DNA of 64,000 nt from NCBI GenBank assembly GCA_026261815.1, contig JAMPIT010000894.1, positions 56,331,647 to 56,395,646 of the forward strand, written 5' to 3'. This stretch comes from Monarcha castaneiventris obscurior (Eukaryota > Chordata > Aves > Passeriformes > Monarchidae). Positions 51,201 through 64,000 of this stretch are shown here, piece after piece (within the stretch, counting starts at the first letter, position 1; each line of letters begins with the position of its first letter). A model generated the notes under the pieces. It saw nothing but the letters and a program-made list of their open reading frames with translations, searched no databases and was not told where the DNA came from. A program made the translations under genes and the position numbers.

Positions 51201-54200
51201 AAAAATGATTATTCCAGTCATGCAAGGGAAGGCTGAATAAAAATATTACTGGTATAAGGTCCCTTTGAGGTGGCTGACTTTGCATAAAAGAGTACTGAAG
51301 AATCTAAATAAAAGAATATGGTGATGCCATGGTGTAAGTCCACCACATGAAATACATTTACAGTACAAACAGATAAAAACACTGTGAAGGCATAGGAAGT
51401 AAAGTGAGCAACTTTTGGATGCTCTGTAAATTCCTCCAAGAACCAATATACACAAGAAAATACCTAGGCACCTCAAGGCACTTTGCCTCAACCTCAGGCT
51501 AGGTGGGTGATGTTTTTAAAAACTGTGGTTTCTTGTAAGAGCAATCACAAAACAACCATTTTTATGCATATATCTATATATATGAAAGCATAGGCACTGA
51601 AGTGCACAATGAAACCTGCAAGAACATAGGTACAAATATAATACAGAGTAGGAGGCAAGGAAGATTAAACAATATGCTATTTAATGCTACTAAAATTACT
51701 CTATAAAGACTCTTTTCAGATGCTGTTTTTATATAAGCATTTTTATTTCATTGGGTGATCTGTTTTTTCAGGGTTTTTTATAACATCACAAAATGAAACA
51801 AAAAAAAAAAAACCACGTGCTACCAAACTGCTACGAAAATGTCTGTTTAGGATTAATTTAGAGAATTCTTTCAACCAAAAAGTATGTGTATATATTTATC
51901 ACTTTAATAAAGATATATTCAATTAATTTTGAAAACCAGAGTAGAAAATTAATTTCCCTCCCACAGTCTTAATGAAGAAATAAAGAAACTAATTTCCCAT
52001 TGCTGTTAGAGGGGTAATCCACTCCTTCACATATTAAGAAATTAATGTAACGCATCCAGTCAGCCAAAGAGTCTCTGATTCTTCCCCTCCCCCTAATCTC
52101 TTACACCAGCTTATTTTGTGCAACACAATTATGAAAAACAAAATTGGAAGAGACTTAAGTCTTTTTAAGTCTTTCGGATTTCATTACGTGCTAATTTTGG
52201 AGCTGTTGTTATTTCCAGTAATATAATCTGTTGAATTTGATGGTGCTTGCTAGTTTTGGTTTTCTTTTAAGAGAAAAAAAAGAAATTTTATGTTTGTAGT
52301 AACACTATCAATGTTATTGTTATCCCCCACCTGTTTTTAAAAAATGCCAGAAAACTGTTAAGGAAGAATTGTGACAGACTTTATATGCCTTGGTAGCATT
52401 TGTTGGGTTTTATGTGATCAAAAAGTCATCATTTTTATTTGAGCTAAATACAGATGAAATGTTTATTTAACTTTTTAAAAACCTGAAACCATTTTGTAAT
52501 TCTAGGAGTATGTGTGAGCAGAGTTTTATAATTGAAAAACAGGTCAACATGTTATTTTAAGGTATTGAATGTGAGTAGTTGAGTGATGTTCAGAATAATG
52601 TTCTTAAGACAGACTTTTTGACCCACATAAGGAGCTTTATTTCTTTATTTATTAAATGACACTTCCTGCACAGGTGAAGCACTAGCTGAGAGTGTGAGTG
52701 CAGTTTATGCCCTTAATGTAAGAAAAAAAATGTACATGAGATTTTTTAAATGTTGCTTTAAGGAGGCAGTTTACATTAAAAAATATGTTTTGAAACTTGT
52801 CACTTGTAGCAGACATTTTGGGGGTTAATCTTTTTTGTTGGTGAGTAGTGTTCAGTGAAGCAGCTTATTGTGTACTTAGCTTGTGAATAGAATCATTGAT
52901 AGAAAACAGCTACAGGGTGAGTATACATTTAATTGATTTCTTGATCAGGAATGCTTCTGCAACAAGCAGAACAATGGAGCTTTATTACCCATCACTGCTT
53001 GGTTGGTTGATGTGAATGTGGCATAATTCAGAAAATGGGAGATGTCCGGAGCAAGAAGCATTGAAAATACAGCTGCTCTAAGGAGACCTAACACATGAAG
53101 CTTTTTGGAAAGAACTGAGACTAGAGAAGCTGAAAGGATTTATAAATCAAAGATAGGAGTCCATAAACATTTTTTGGTGTGCAGGGATGATGGAAAGAAA
53201 TGCACTTCTCTCCTTTGTGTCCCTTTTCTCGCACCTTGGTTTGAGTGAAAGTAACAAAAGCCGTGTAGGAAGCCCTACAGACCCATTTAACATGGGAGGA
53301 AGAGATAAATCTCTCCATGAAAGGAATATTTTCTTCTATTTTTCTTCCAGATCATGTGCAACACAATGTCTCAGTAGTCACCTTTTATTATCCATAAGAA
53401 CCATAGATTCCAAAGGAGAGGAGCAGTGTGTCTTTCAGGACTGTATTCCTGGTTTTTCTCTGTTATCATTTTGATATTTTTAGGCAGTTGTATTAATTAT
53501 TTTCAAAAATGAATCCCAGTGATTAGTTCTTTTAATATTTCTGGTAGATCTCATTCACAGTATTTCAATTTGAATGTGTTTCAATATTTTCTTCTATAGA
53601 TATATTTCTTGTAAACTCATTTTACTTAGTCCAAAACCATCAAAAAAAGACTGATGCTGAATTAAGAAGCAACAGTCTAAATACAATAGTTAATAATTTA
53701 GAAGAACATAGCAAATATGTTTGAAGACAAGTGTTCTGTTGAGGTTCTGAGATCTTGACACAAAAAAGGGTGAAAGGCTACTTCCTGTAGTCCACGTGTA
53801 ATGGATTTTTCCTTCCAGATGCCTGGTCTGATCATATTAAAGAGATATAGAAAAATTATTATGAATGGGACAATAAAATGGAGTCTTGTCAATGCAAGCC
53901 AAATAGGAGGACTGTTCCCATTTTCTCACTTGGACATCTTCACCATCTCTAAATTACTTGTATAACACATTAAGTCAAGCTCAGCATTAAATACCATCTC
54001 CAGTATGGTTTTTTTCAGTTATATAGGAATCTCTTATGAGACCATAACATCAAGAACGTGGAAATATTAATATATAAAGTTGGAAGTGTATCTGGTTTTT
54101 ACTCATTTTTAACCCTAAGAGTTATTGACATTTTCCTTTTGCATTGGCCTTGTCAGATCAGTAAGGATGGCATCTTATCAGAAGAGCAGTTGAGACTGAG

Positions 54201-57200
54201 TTGAATATAATCCTTGAATCATCATAGCGATATAACTAAACCTGGTGATGGACCAACCCCATTCTGTGCAGCACTGACATTGTCACTGGTGTTTCAGACA
54301 GAAAATTCCTCCTTAAATTGTTGTTAGTGCCAATATGACTTTTAAAATAAACAGATTTTTCATCTTGCCACGGGACACAAATATTCAAATTGTTGCATGT
54401 TGGTTTACTATTTAATAGTAGTATCTTCGTGCAAATACTCTCGATTAGTGATCATATTAATAGAACTAAAAAAATACCAATTGTATGTTCTGTAAGAATT
54501 TGTGGCTCCATTCTCTAATTGTAAAATAACTTAAAGTGAAAATACAAAGTTAATGTTTTCTTTGGCATACTATGTTCAAATTACCCCAGAGGTACAGGGA
54601 TAAGTTTGTACATAAAGAACTTTAAAGCAAACAAACAAGTAAACTCAACCAATGCAACATATACTGATGTAACTGCAAATACTACTTCCTAAAAATAGGA
54701 TTTGATGGATTCCAAAATAATAAATAAATAAATGTCACATTAATGTTGTATGAAATCTCTCAAGTTAACAATGATACTGTTGGTTTTAAGTATAAATTAA
54801 TTGAATTTGGGTTAAATTTAGCAATAACATGCTGCGAAAGAAAAAACATTTATTGAAACAGCATTTGGTTGGTATGTTTCACTGTCAAGTATACATTGTG
54901 CTTAAAAAACGGGCACACGACCTAAGCACATATTTACAGTAAAGATGGATGCAGATTTAAGATGACATCTGAAGATTTTAAAGTTAACTTGTTTTATCCT
55001 CAAAAAGGGACTTTTTTTCTTTTTAAGTATACATTTTCATGATTAAAACTCAAAATTCCTGTAGAAAACCATTAGAGGGATGATGAAGGTTTGCTTAGTC
55101 TGCTGATCTACTTAGACTGCCAAGTGTGTTTTGAAGATTGGAGTGCTGTGCTGAGTCACAAACATCATGATTTCCAGCAGCTGCTGCAGGCAATATGTAC
55201 TGATCTGTTTTCGTTTGTCTATAGACTTCAGCCGAGGGTCAGCCCTCTGCTCTGCTCATTTCTTAGCTTCCAGCTGTGGCCTTGGCAGGAATAAGTCTCG
55301 TGTTACTGGTGAAAGTCCAAATTATGTCCCTGTCTAGGAGATCCAGATCACCTATTTAAACACTTTTGCAGAGGAATGCTTTCTGACTTTACTTTGGAAA
55401 ATATTACATTTCCAGGTATAGTTGTTTCAAATTAATATTTTAGGTTTTGCCAAGTAAATCACAGGATTTCAGGGGGGAAAAAGGCAACTCATTCCACAGT
55501 GACTGTATTATCTTTCCATAAAGTGTGATTTATGTGTAACACGAAATATACATAAGTATTTGCTATGGATTTTACTGAAAGACACTGACAACATGCAATT
55601 CATGGAAGTGATGCTTTTGTGGAAGTTCATGTTGTTGCATGTTCATCCAGGTGAAATGCAAAGTCTTGAGTAAAAAATGTACAACTTTTTTTGTGCATTT
55701 ATATTTGAATTTTTATCACAGAGAGGAAAATAAATAAAAAGGTTTCCTATACTGCCTTCAAATTTGTGTTTTGTTTTCTTTAGGATATGTATTTCTGAAG
55801 GTCAGTTCTAGTCTCTGTTGTCCAGGAAATAAAATAATTGCTGGAAACTTCTTTATTTCTCATGTTCTTAATCCCATTTATTTTTGTCTCTTTCAAGTTT
55901 GATCAAGCAAAATTAATGATCCTAACAGCCAGTTGTTAGATGACTTCACCTCGCATTCCATATTAAATATAAATCCTTGGTAAATAAGTTCCTGCATACC
56001 TTTTCATTATAGCACTCATTTTCACATTATACTTCTTCTCCTATGCCTTGCCTGACTGGTATGACTTTGTATCCCCTTCTTCCTCCTATGTCTAGGCCTT
56101 CTTCCATGCAGCATTGATTTATTAATGATATGTTGATAATTATAATAATGAACGTTAAGTTTGGCAGAGAACTACTCAGCTGGTGAAATCATAAGCTGAC
56201 ACTATGATTACTACATGAGTAACAACTAACAGCATACAATTTTGAAACATTCCGGAATGAAACTTTAAAATGTAGTGGGGCTTCATTATATAGTGCTATT
56301 TAAAAAATTGCTGGACATAATACTTTCAGTTTTAATTCTCTTAGTGTTTTCTATGAATGTTGCAAAGCAGTTTGACAAACCATTCTGTAATGTCTGATCT
56401 TTAAATGATCCAATTTTATTTAACATGTTCTGCTTGTGTCATCTGGCTCTTTTTATCTTGAAATCATTGGGAGAGCAGGATTGAGTTCTCTACATAAGAT
56501 ACGTAAGATTCTGCGGTTGAAGGTTGTCTTGGTTTGGGACAAAGGTCGGACTAGATATTTGTGTAAATAAAGGGTTAATTTAATTGAAATTCACTGTCAG
56601 TTCCTCCTGAACAGATCATATATTGCAGTTATGTATTTCCACTAGGCATCCAGGAATACTCAAAGCAGTCAAGACCTATGGGGAAGATAGATTCTCAACC
56701 AACACACTGCTCCCTAGATGAAGCCTTGTGTGTGTTAGTTGGGGATTTTTGTAATAAATCTGTAGAGATCCACTTGTGATACAAAAACCCCAGGATCCTG
56801 ACACATGAGCATGACTGCTGTTGCCTGCTGAGGTTAATGATGACTAAATTGATGATGTATTGGAAAGGAGATCCACCAATATATAGGCACGGGGACCATC
56901 CCAGAAAGTGTGTCACTTCAGGTTTCTGGCATTACTGGAATAAGCCTTCCTGAGAATATTCCTTTGGGATTCTTTTGGGATTTGTTGATCCTGACCAGCC
57001 ACGAAAACAAAGTTTTTGATGACAAATTATCTGGATGGAGTAAGAGTACAGTTCTAAGCATCATCATCATTCTACTTATCCTTTTAATAATGTTCTTTCA
57101 GGTAACCCATTAAAAATATATCTTTTTTAACTTGAGTGCTTTGGAAATGTTGATTTTGTTATGAAGCATTTCTTTACCACGTGTTTCAGCAAAGTTGTAG

Positions 57201-57558
57201 ACAGCGTACAGCCCAAAACTCAAATCACATTCTCCTTAGTGTTGTGTGCATTTTAACCAGCCATAAAATCGAACAATATTGTCATAGTTTAAACAAAGTC
57301 AAATAGAAAAATCTAATTTATGTCAAAAGAACTGAAACCAAATCCAAACAAACCCTAACAACAAAACAACAAACGTCTGGGGAAAAATAATACAAATTTG
57401 GGGCAAAATACTCGTCCACTCCCAGCTGTGCAGTGGGACATGTGAGATGAGAAAAAACAGTGTCTGATATGTCTTGAAAAACAAATAGTCTTCTGGGCTC
57501 CGTACACTTTAAAACGAATTTACATGGTGTCACCAGAGGGCAGAGTGAAGGATTTGGG
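48206..57558. other. Intergenic stretch without recognised gene
   Basis: Mostly AT-rich unique sequence, with a (aata)n tract at 54717-54732 and poly(A) runs near 51800-51812. A segment near 56855-57110 has an open plus-strand frame ending in a strongly hydrophobic helix; its nature is unresolved (see findings). No exon or RNA gene is supported. Confidence 0.6.
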
Positions 57559-57589
57559 GTGTATCAGCTGCATTCCCGTACTTTGATAC

Positions 57590-57975
57590 TTTGTGAGCGT
57601 GTCCAGCACAGAGCCCTCACGCTGCCCGTTCCGCCGCTGCGCTCCCTCGGGGCACCAGGGCGTGAGGGCGGCCGCCCTCGGGCCTGGGAAGCGGGCGGGA
57701 GCTTGGAACTACGGCTCTTTCCAGGGAGATTTGCGCTTAGACGGGGCAGGGTGAGGCGTCCTGCTCTAACTGTTCTGGAACAAGGTGAAATTAGCTGGCA
57801 GACGTGGGCTGCCTCTGCCCGTGCCCCGCCTGAGGGGAGCGGGGCCTGCTGCCGGGGAGGTTCGCGCTGCAGCCGCGGCTGCTGCCCGGAGTGCGGGGCA
57901 GGGACTCCGTGCTGGTCCTGCTGGGGAACAGCCTGCCTCTGCACCGGTGGAACTGCGAAAAACAAGGTGTGTCTA
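57590..57975 (+). promoter_or_regulatory. CpG-rich segment, candidate promoter/first exon of a divergent gene
   Basis: A 0.4-kb GC- and CpG-rich island in AT-rich surroundings, 14 kb to the right of the PRRG4 island. Plus-strand donor-like sites are aacaag|gtgaaa near 57785 and aacaag|gtgtgt near 57966. In known vertebrate synteny the next gene on this side is CCDC73, transcribed away from PRRG4, so this may be its promoter; this is inference from gene order only. The 160-codon ORF here is best explained by GC-richness. Confidence 0.4.
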
Positions 57976-60900
57976 GTTTTATTCGTCTTTTTTGAAAAAA
58001 GCCGTTTTCCAGCTGGGCCTGGCTGGCCGCAGCACTGTTAACATCTTGGGCCTGCCCTGAAGCGAGCGGTGTCTTTCCTTGTTTCTAGTACGTTGGGCTG
58101 ATTGTCTTGCTTTTCGTGTGGATTGTTTATGCAATGCCCCATCCAGAGTCTGGAAATACTAATTTAATTTAGCCAGGCTGCTTGCCCCATGGCATATAAA
58201 CAGTTTCGTCCTGCCACAGATCTATGAGGAAAATACGTGAACCCCAAGGACATCTCCTCTGTCAGTGCTGTGGCAATATATGTTTTATCTGAAAAAAACC
58301 CCCAAATAGAATGTGTAGACAGCAGTAGAGTGTTTTGAGCTGCAAAATTAGGAAAGTTTAAATTTGCCATTCACTTAGGAATTAGAACAAGTACATAAGA
58401 CAGCCACGTTTACTGAGGATTTCCAGTAAGTTCTCATTCGTATCTCTCATGTTCATGGTGAAGGCTAACATGAGAAAGAGCTCTAAAAGTACCATGTTCA
58501 GTATATTTGCGTCGTCTTTGAAGTGTTCCTGTTTTTTGGTTTCTTATGCCTTTTGCATTCAAGTTTTTATCACAATGTAATGTAGTTACGTTCTTCTAAG
58601 GCACCTTTAGAGAAAGCTCGTGGATCCTGCCTTCTATCCTGCAAAAATCCTGTACCTGTTGATTGTGTGTTTGGCTGGGTACCCAAAGAGGGAGGAGAAC
58701 TCCTGCCTGCTCTCTGCAGTCTCTGCTGTTCTGGGATTTTGGCGATTCTGTGGCATGGAGAGGAGACATAAACATTGTGTTCTGGTGCAAGGCTGCTCCT
58801 TGCCTTCTGCCATTCTTGGCCGTCTGTGGGAGCTGTTCCAAACCTGGTGCTGCAGAGACATCCTTACTCTAACCTATAGTGAGATGCAGATATAAAGAAT
58901 TAGGAAATTTTTCCTATGATGAGAGTCAATTTTTTGTCACTAATATTGACATTATCTGTGATGCTCAGGCAGCAAAGAAATAATTTCCATATATTATGCT
59001 CCATTGAGATGATAATATAATTCCTTTTGAAGCTTTACCATAGGGATACCAAATACTTAATACCAATGTTAGTATAAATTGTGTTGAGGAATGGTTTGTG
59101 GAGGAAAATACAATACTTGTCAGGCACATTTAAAGGAAGAGAGAGGATAAAAAAGGAAACAAACCAGCCCTCAGGGAAATCAGTTCTTTCTGAATATAAA
59201 ATAGATGCCTCCAAACTGTTGGAAAGAGGTTAAATACCAGTAGTGCCCGAACTAGTTGACACAGCATAAATTTGTTTAATGTTAATATTATATTATTTTA
59301 GACTGATCCCCTACTTGGTGGTGCTGAGTCTAATTATTTCTTTGTTTACACTTGGTATAGTTATTTCACAACTATAACTATAACAAGTAACAGCTACCCC
59401 ATGGGAATTCTTCCTGAGCACATGCACTCTTCTTGCAGTGAGTGACACGTTCCAAATGAGCACTGAGAGCTGCAGTTATGCTTGTTTTGTGCTGGTAGGC
59501 CACTGCTGCTGGACAGGGAATTTAGATGGAGCTCTCAGTGCTTCTGGTAACTTGCACTAAGCTTTTTTGGAAAGCAGTTTGATTTTTATTCTGTGGCAGC
59601 AGCTGTAATTGCAGCGCGTCCAAGGACAGCACAGTTCAGTTGGTTGTCGACTAGGTGGCAGCATGGTGTTTGAAACGGACACAAACTGCGTTTTGGTTCG
59701 CTGAAACACCTCTAGCTTTATTCTGTGCCTGTAAAATTTGAGTAAACCTGACATCTGTTAATCCCTTCAACACCTAGTATCTCTGTACTAATAGCTGAAA
59801 GGATGCTGACTAAATATTGAAAAATATTAGGATTGAAACGCTAGGGAGGAGAATTTAATCCCACATACTAACATTGTAAGCAGAAAACAGTTTTACAGTC
59901 TTAATCAGAGTGTTCCTGTTTATGGTTTCCTCTTTTAATTTTAGCTGAAATGAGTGAAGATATCTTTTTCTAGTTTATTAGTAATATTTTACTTGTGGTT
60001 GAAAAGATCTTTAGTTATTATCTATGGTCTTAGCATAGTATTGTCCTATAAAAGGAAAATACAGTATAATATGTAATTATTTTTGATTACAAAAAGTAAG
60101 GATCCTGATAACATCTATCTGTGTTACCCCTACTAACTAACTAATATGATATCAAAATTTAAAATCACCTATTTTTGGAACATGTTGGCTAGCTTTTGTA
60201 AGATTATATGTTTTCATCAAAAGAATTCAGATTACTGGAGAAAACTCCTTGTACTGGGGGGAAAAATGCAGATCCCAAGCAATGCAGTACTGGGGCAGGC
60301 AGCTCCAGTCTTTTAAATTTCATCCAGAATTCAACAGGTAGCTAATACAGACTTTGGAGTATGTAATGAATGGCAAAGAATGACAAAATTTTTTAAAGCT
60401 TCACCCTTCAAGCTACATTTGCTATAGCTCTGTATTGGATGGCAGTAATCTTTACTGCATTATGATCTCAAAAGCTGATTTGGAGCTTTTGTAATAAAGG
60501 AATGTAATAATTGCTTGGAACCCCTATTATCACATCAACGTGTAGTATTGCAGATCGAATAAAAAAAGGCTCTCAGAGGGATTTTCCCATATGCTTTCTG
60601 GGTCATCAGTTTGGTCTTCTCAGGAATGTGTTGTTCAGCTTTCCTTTTTTTTTTTTTTATTTACATGTTAAAACAGAACTAGAAATGTGAAGAAAAAAAA
60701 AGTAAAAAAAAAAAGTAAAAAGAAAATCCACTTAAAAGCTTCTAGGAAATTGGGAAAAGCAAAACAAGAAACCAAGACCCATTGCTTCTTGACAAAGAAA
60801 ACCTGAGGGTTCTAGCAGCTGAGAGTTCTTTGTTTAATGCTTTTTCCACAATTCTATTAAAATTTGAAACTTTGGAAAGCATTATGTCATCAAGCAGATT

Positions 60901-61369
60901 GTTTCAGATTACTGCTATCTAATGATGGTTTTGTCAGCAAAGACTCTGAAACAGGTTTTTAAGGACAATTGTTTCTCTCTCTCACGGGGGTAGTTCTGGA
61001 ATCCCACCCCAAAAGGACATGATACTTTCCTAGGCTTTGACAAAGGTAACTTTAGAACAAGTGTACAGCTTCCACACTTAAAATCTTTACACTTATCTAA
61101 AAGTTAAACCAATGCCATTGATTTTAGGCCAGAAACTGCTAGTACCAGAGATAAGGAGAGTTTGATGTGACTAGGAGTGCTTTATCTTTGGAAAACAAGA
61201 AACGCTAGCGTGTTCACAAATCTTTTCCTTGGGTAAGCTGGGCTGAATTTTAGGATATCTATTATATGGAATAAATCTGTTCTTTTAAACCTGCAACTGC
61301 TAGAGTGGCAAAAGAGCATCATCTTGACTTTCTTTACTAACAGGCTTTGTATTTTGTACCCTGTTTCAG
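57976..61369. other. Stretch without recognised gene
   Basis: AT-rich, with T- and A-rich homopolymer patches at about 60642-60660 and 60692-60725. If the CpG island at 57.6 kb is a promoter this would be its first intron. No coding exon could be identified. Confidence 0.55.
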
Positions 61370-61416
61370 AATTTCTGTCATGATTCCTCTGAATGATTCT
61401 GTCCTGTGATGTTAAG
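61370..61416 (+). other. Candidate small exon, unidentified
   Basis: A 47-nt segment is flanked by a good acceptor (ttgtaccctgtttcag) and a near-consensus donor (ttaag|gtaagc). All three frames contain a stop except from the last ATG (61409-61411), which leaves eight bases open to the donor (ATG TTA AG). It could be a 5' UTR exon carrying a start codon. No homology recognised; short splice-flanked segments also arise by chance. Confidence 0.2.
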
Positions 61417-63636
61417 GTAAGCTAATAAAAATAAAAACTCAAAATATAAGAAAGAACATGGAAAAGGATAGATTTAGCTACTTATTGAGAGTAGGTGCAG
61501 CAAAATATTATTAATCCACCAGTAAAAGTTTGGAGAATGCTCTCCAGAAAAGCCCTGAAGAAACAGTGTTGTTCCAGCAGTCTCCAAAGGTGTGATATCC
61601 AAACATAAATTGCACATTGGTGGCAATGTTGTACTAGACTCTTATAGGATAAAAAGCAATACAGAATCCAAATTTGTGCTCTGGGCTATTTTAAAAATCC
61701 TGTAGTTGCAAGGTCAAGGAAGAGAATTACTGTTGACTTTAATTCAGTAGAAGAGAATTTTAACTGGATTTTTGTTTGTTATTGATGAGACAGTGAGGTA
61801 GAGGGGCCTTTTGCACGACCTGGGACAGGTGTTCTTACATTGTGTCTGCTTATATAATGTATGAATAAAAGAAGATTCTATGGAACTTTAGCATAAAACA
61901 ATATTTATAATAAAATTGGTATAAAGCAGTCCTTTAAAATAAGAACTTTGCATTGGCAATACTACCTGATTTACTGTAGAATTTTAAAAAATCGTATAAT
62001 CTTCTGCATTCAAAAACCACAAGTCTGCCTCATCCCTCCTTCAAATGATTTTTGATTTTATATGATCTGACTACAAAAATACAAGTATTAGATTTTCAAT
62101 GTCTTCCGGTTTTGAGTCTTTTTAGAGTCCACATCTTGATGTTCTACTTTTAGAAAGAACATAATTGCTTGTAAATGAACACCACACACCACTGATGTAT
62201 TGATCTTAGCTTTTAGAACAAATTGTCTTGTAAGATTGGCAATATATTTTTGAAAACAGAAAAGTTTGGGTATTTTTTGAGAAGTTATTAACTTCTAAAG
62301 TTTTTGAAGACTGTGAAGGAAGTATTTTTTTTTGTCTTGTATGATGCTATGATTGTAGATCATCATAATTGCAGATTAATAAATACAGTGATATTTTTAA
62401 CAAAACCATAGAAGAGCATCTTTAAAATATAAGTTTCATGGCAGATCCCCTTTTAGGAAGGAAGAATTTTTGTTAAATAACCCCCTGTTGTATAGAGATG
62501 TAATTTCTGGAATTGCTGGAGGTATCAGTGCCTTTCCCAGAACCTGCATTCTTGTGAAGGGTTTCAGTTTTTTGCTTTCATTTGTATGTGTGAATGGAGC
62601 CACTCTCAACTAAAACCTGAAAGAATTGCCAACAAACACAACCTCAGAGGAAACAAAGCAGAGAATTAACTCAGCACAACTCACTGAAGAGGGTGTGTTA
62701 CACCTGGTGATCTGGGGTGTGTTTCTCATGACACCACTTCGAGCTCTCTGGATCCTGAAAGCAGCTCCTGCCACGCTGGCTCTTCCACGAGTCGAAAGAG
62801 TTGCACTTTGGAGCTGTACAGATGGACTCTGGGTGGGCAAATCCAGTGAGCTGGTTGGGTTTGGGTGATGTCTGGTGCACACATACTGCTTTTTTTCCTA
62901 ACAAAGGTGGTGTAATTCTTGTAGGAAGATGTGGGATGGAGGAGAAAATGAAAAATAACATTTGTCTATAAATCCCTAAATTGAAAAATCAAGTAAGGCA
63001 AGATCAAACTGCATACAATACTTTTCAGCCTGTGAAAGTTTAAAAATAAATAACCCTAACTACAGAAAATCTCTGGATCTAAAGGAGAAAAAAAGCTCAC
63101 CAGTTGTGATAGGGATAAAGCTGCCTTCAAAAATTATTGTTATTTTTTAAAATCAAATTGAGCCCAAAAAATTTAAGACCTAGTAAAATACATGTTAGGC
63201 TACCTAAACCTTTACATGCAGGTTCTTAACAATGGTTCTTAAAAAATCTAGCTCATTCTAGACATCTTTTCTGTAGTTGTCTTTACAGAGGCCATGCACC
63301 CAGTTGTCTTATTGTCTACATTTGATGGCACTGTGTGCCAGTAGGTTTTCTCATCATTCAGGAATCCCACCTGTCTTATGTGAGACAAATATGATGTGTG
63401 GAATCTGGAAAATGATGAACATCTGATTGGTTTTCCTAGTTCTTTCTGGTGAGCTCTTCCTAGCAGAATCATGGAGTCTGAGCTTTTATGCCCCTTTGGT
63501 ACAGCTGGCTGCTTGTTTTCTAGTTCCTAAACTTACATGTGAGCTGTAACTTCAGAAAATTATAACAGAACTTAAGGATTTATCTAGTTTTTATTTTTTT
63601 GATATAACAACGGGTTCTAGACAAATCTGCTTTTAG
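61417..63636. other. Stretch without recognised gene
   Basis: AT-rich unique sequence; the overlapping ORFs at 62610-62961 (80 to 90 codons on both strands) lack any family resemblance. No repeats recognised. Confidence 0.55.
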
Positions 63637-63704
63637 TTCTCTCCAATACAAGAAGATGTTTGAACAGTATCAAAAAGACATTTCCTTGAAAAGTGAAAAT
63701 GTTT
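63637..63704 (+). CDS. Candidate coding exon, coiled-coil-like, unidentified
   Basis: 68 nt between acceptor ctgcttttag and donor gttt|gtaaga. Only one frame is open; entered after a split codon it reads SLQYKKMFEQYQKDISLKSE then NV, charged and heptad-compatible, as in coiled-coil proteins. This frame is the one set by joining to the ATG of the 61370-61416 candidate exon. Position and strand would suit the N-terminus of CCDC73, but I do not recognise the sequence as that protein. Could be chance. Confidence 0.22.
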
Positions 63705-64000
63705 GTAAGACTTATTATTTTGTTTTTTATCAAACAGGCAGAGCCACTAAATGTATTTCAGTCTTTAATGATCATAAAGGGAACCTTATCCTGTGTAGGG
63801 GGATTATTTATTTATTTATAATACTTATGATGTCTTGTATAAAATTCAGTCATACTGTGCCATTTTTGTGTATAAATGTTTTAAAAAATAGTTTTATTTA
63901 AAAGCAAAGAGTGTTTTATAGTCTTCAGTTTAACATGACAAAAGTCCGGAGCATACGTGTTACACCATAATCTGACTTGATGGTTCCACAGCAGCACCAA
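63705..64000. other. Right-end sequence, nothing recognised
   Basis: AT-rich sequence to the window edge; no feature supported. Confidence 0.6.

Noticed and set aside
57559..58041. 160-codon plus-strand ORF at the orphan CpG island
   Set aside because: GC-rich composition explains its length, and its sequence resembles no family. The region is better regarded as a promoter or untranslated exon.
1..64000. tRNA, rRNA, microRNA or snoRNA genes
   Set aside because: No cloverleaf, internal promoter boxes or box motifs stood out on reading; a dedicated scan with tRNAscan-SE or Infernal would be needed to exclude them.

Overview
This is a vertebrate nuclear genomic window, almost certainly from a bird. 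Evidence: most of the sequence is AT-rich intronic or intergenic DNA, the only recognisable interspersed repeats are CR1 LINE fragments (the dominant avian retroposon), CpG islands mark the gene starts, and the coding exons belong to two vertebrate genes, QSER1 and PRRG4, in the tandem order known from the vertebrate CCDC73-PRRG4-QSER1 block (human 11p13). A/C-rich low-complexity tracts might suggest a passerine, but the species cannot be fixed from the sequence.

Layout. Both recognised genes lie on the minus strand. Positions 1-21776 hold the first four coding exons of QSER1 (21661-21773, 5366-5475, 3963-4118, and 681 down past the left edge). Splice phases agree throughout and the first 353 codons are open; the remainder of the gene lies off the left edge. 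Its CpG island spans about 21190-22570. A 13-kb spacer (22.6-35.0 kb) carries five CR1 fragments, all minus-oriented. PRRG4 is complete in its coding part (35082-41556, five coding exons, 227 residues): signal peptide, Gla propeptide and domain, one membrane span, and a cytoplasmic tail with LPxY and PPxY motifs. Its CpG island (about 41.8-43.3 kb) contains a GC-rich minisatellite of 50/51-bp units.

From 43.3 kb to the right end no gene is recognised with confidence. A smaller CpG-rich segment at 57.6-57.97 kb and two splice-flanked candidate exons (61370-61416 and 63637-63704, plus strand) could be the start of a divergent gene. Synteny would make that CCDC73, but I see no residue-level match, so this is only a hypothesis.

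The two genes do not form a pathway. QSER1 is a nuclear chromatin protein (known from other vertebrates as a factor that protects developmental CpG-rich regions from DNA methylation), while PRRG4 is a vitamin-K-dependent single-pass membrane protein with WW-domain ligands. I found no previously undescribed system. The most unusual local structure is the PRRG4 promoter region: an ordered two-type minisatellite, a repeated palindromic octamer, and a pair of tandem donor-like sites.
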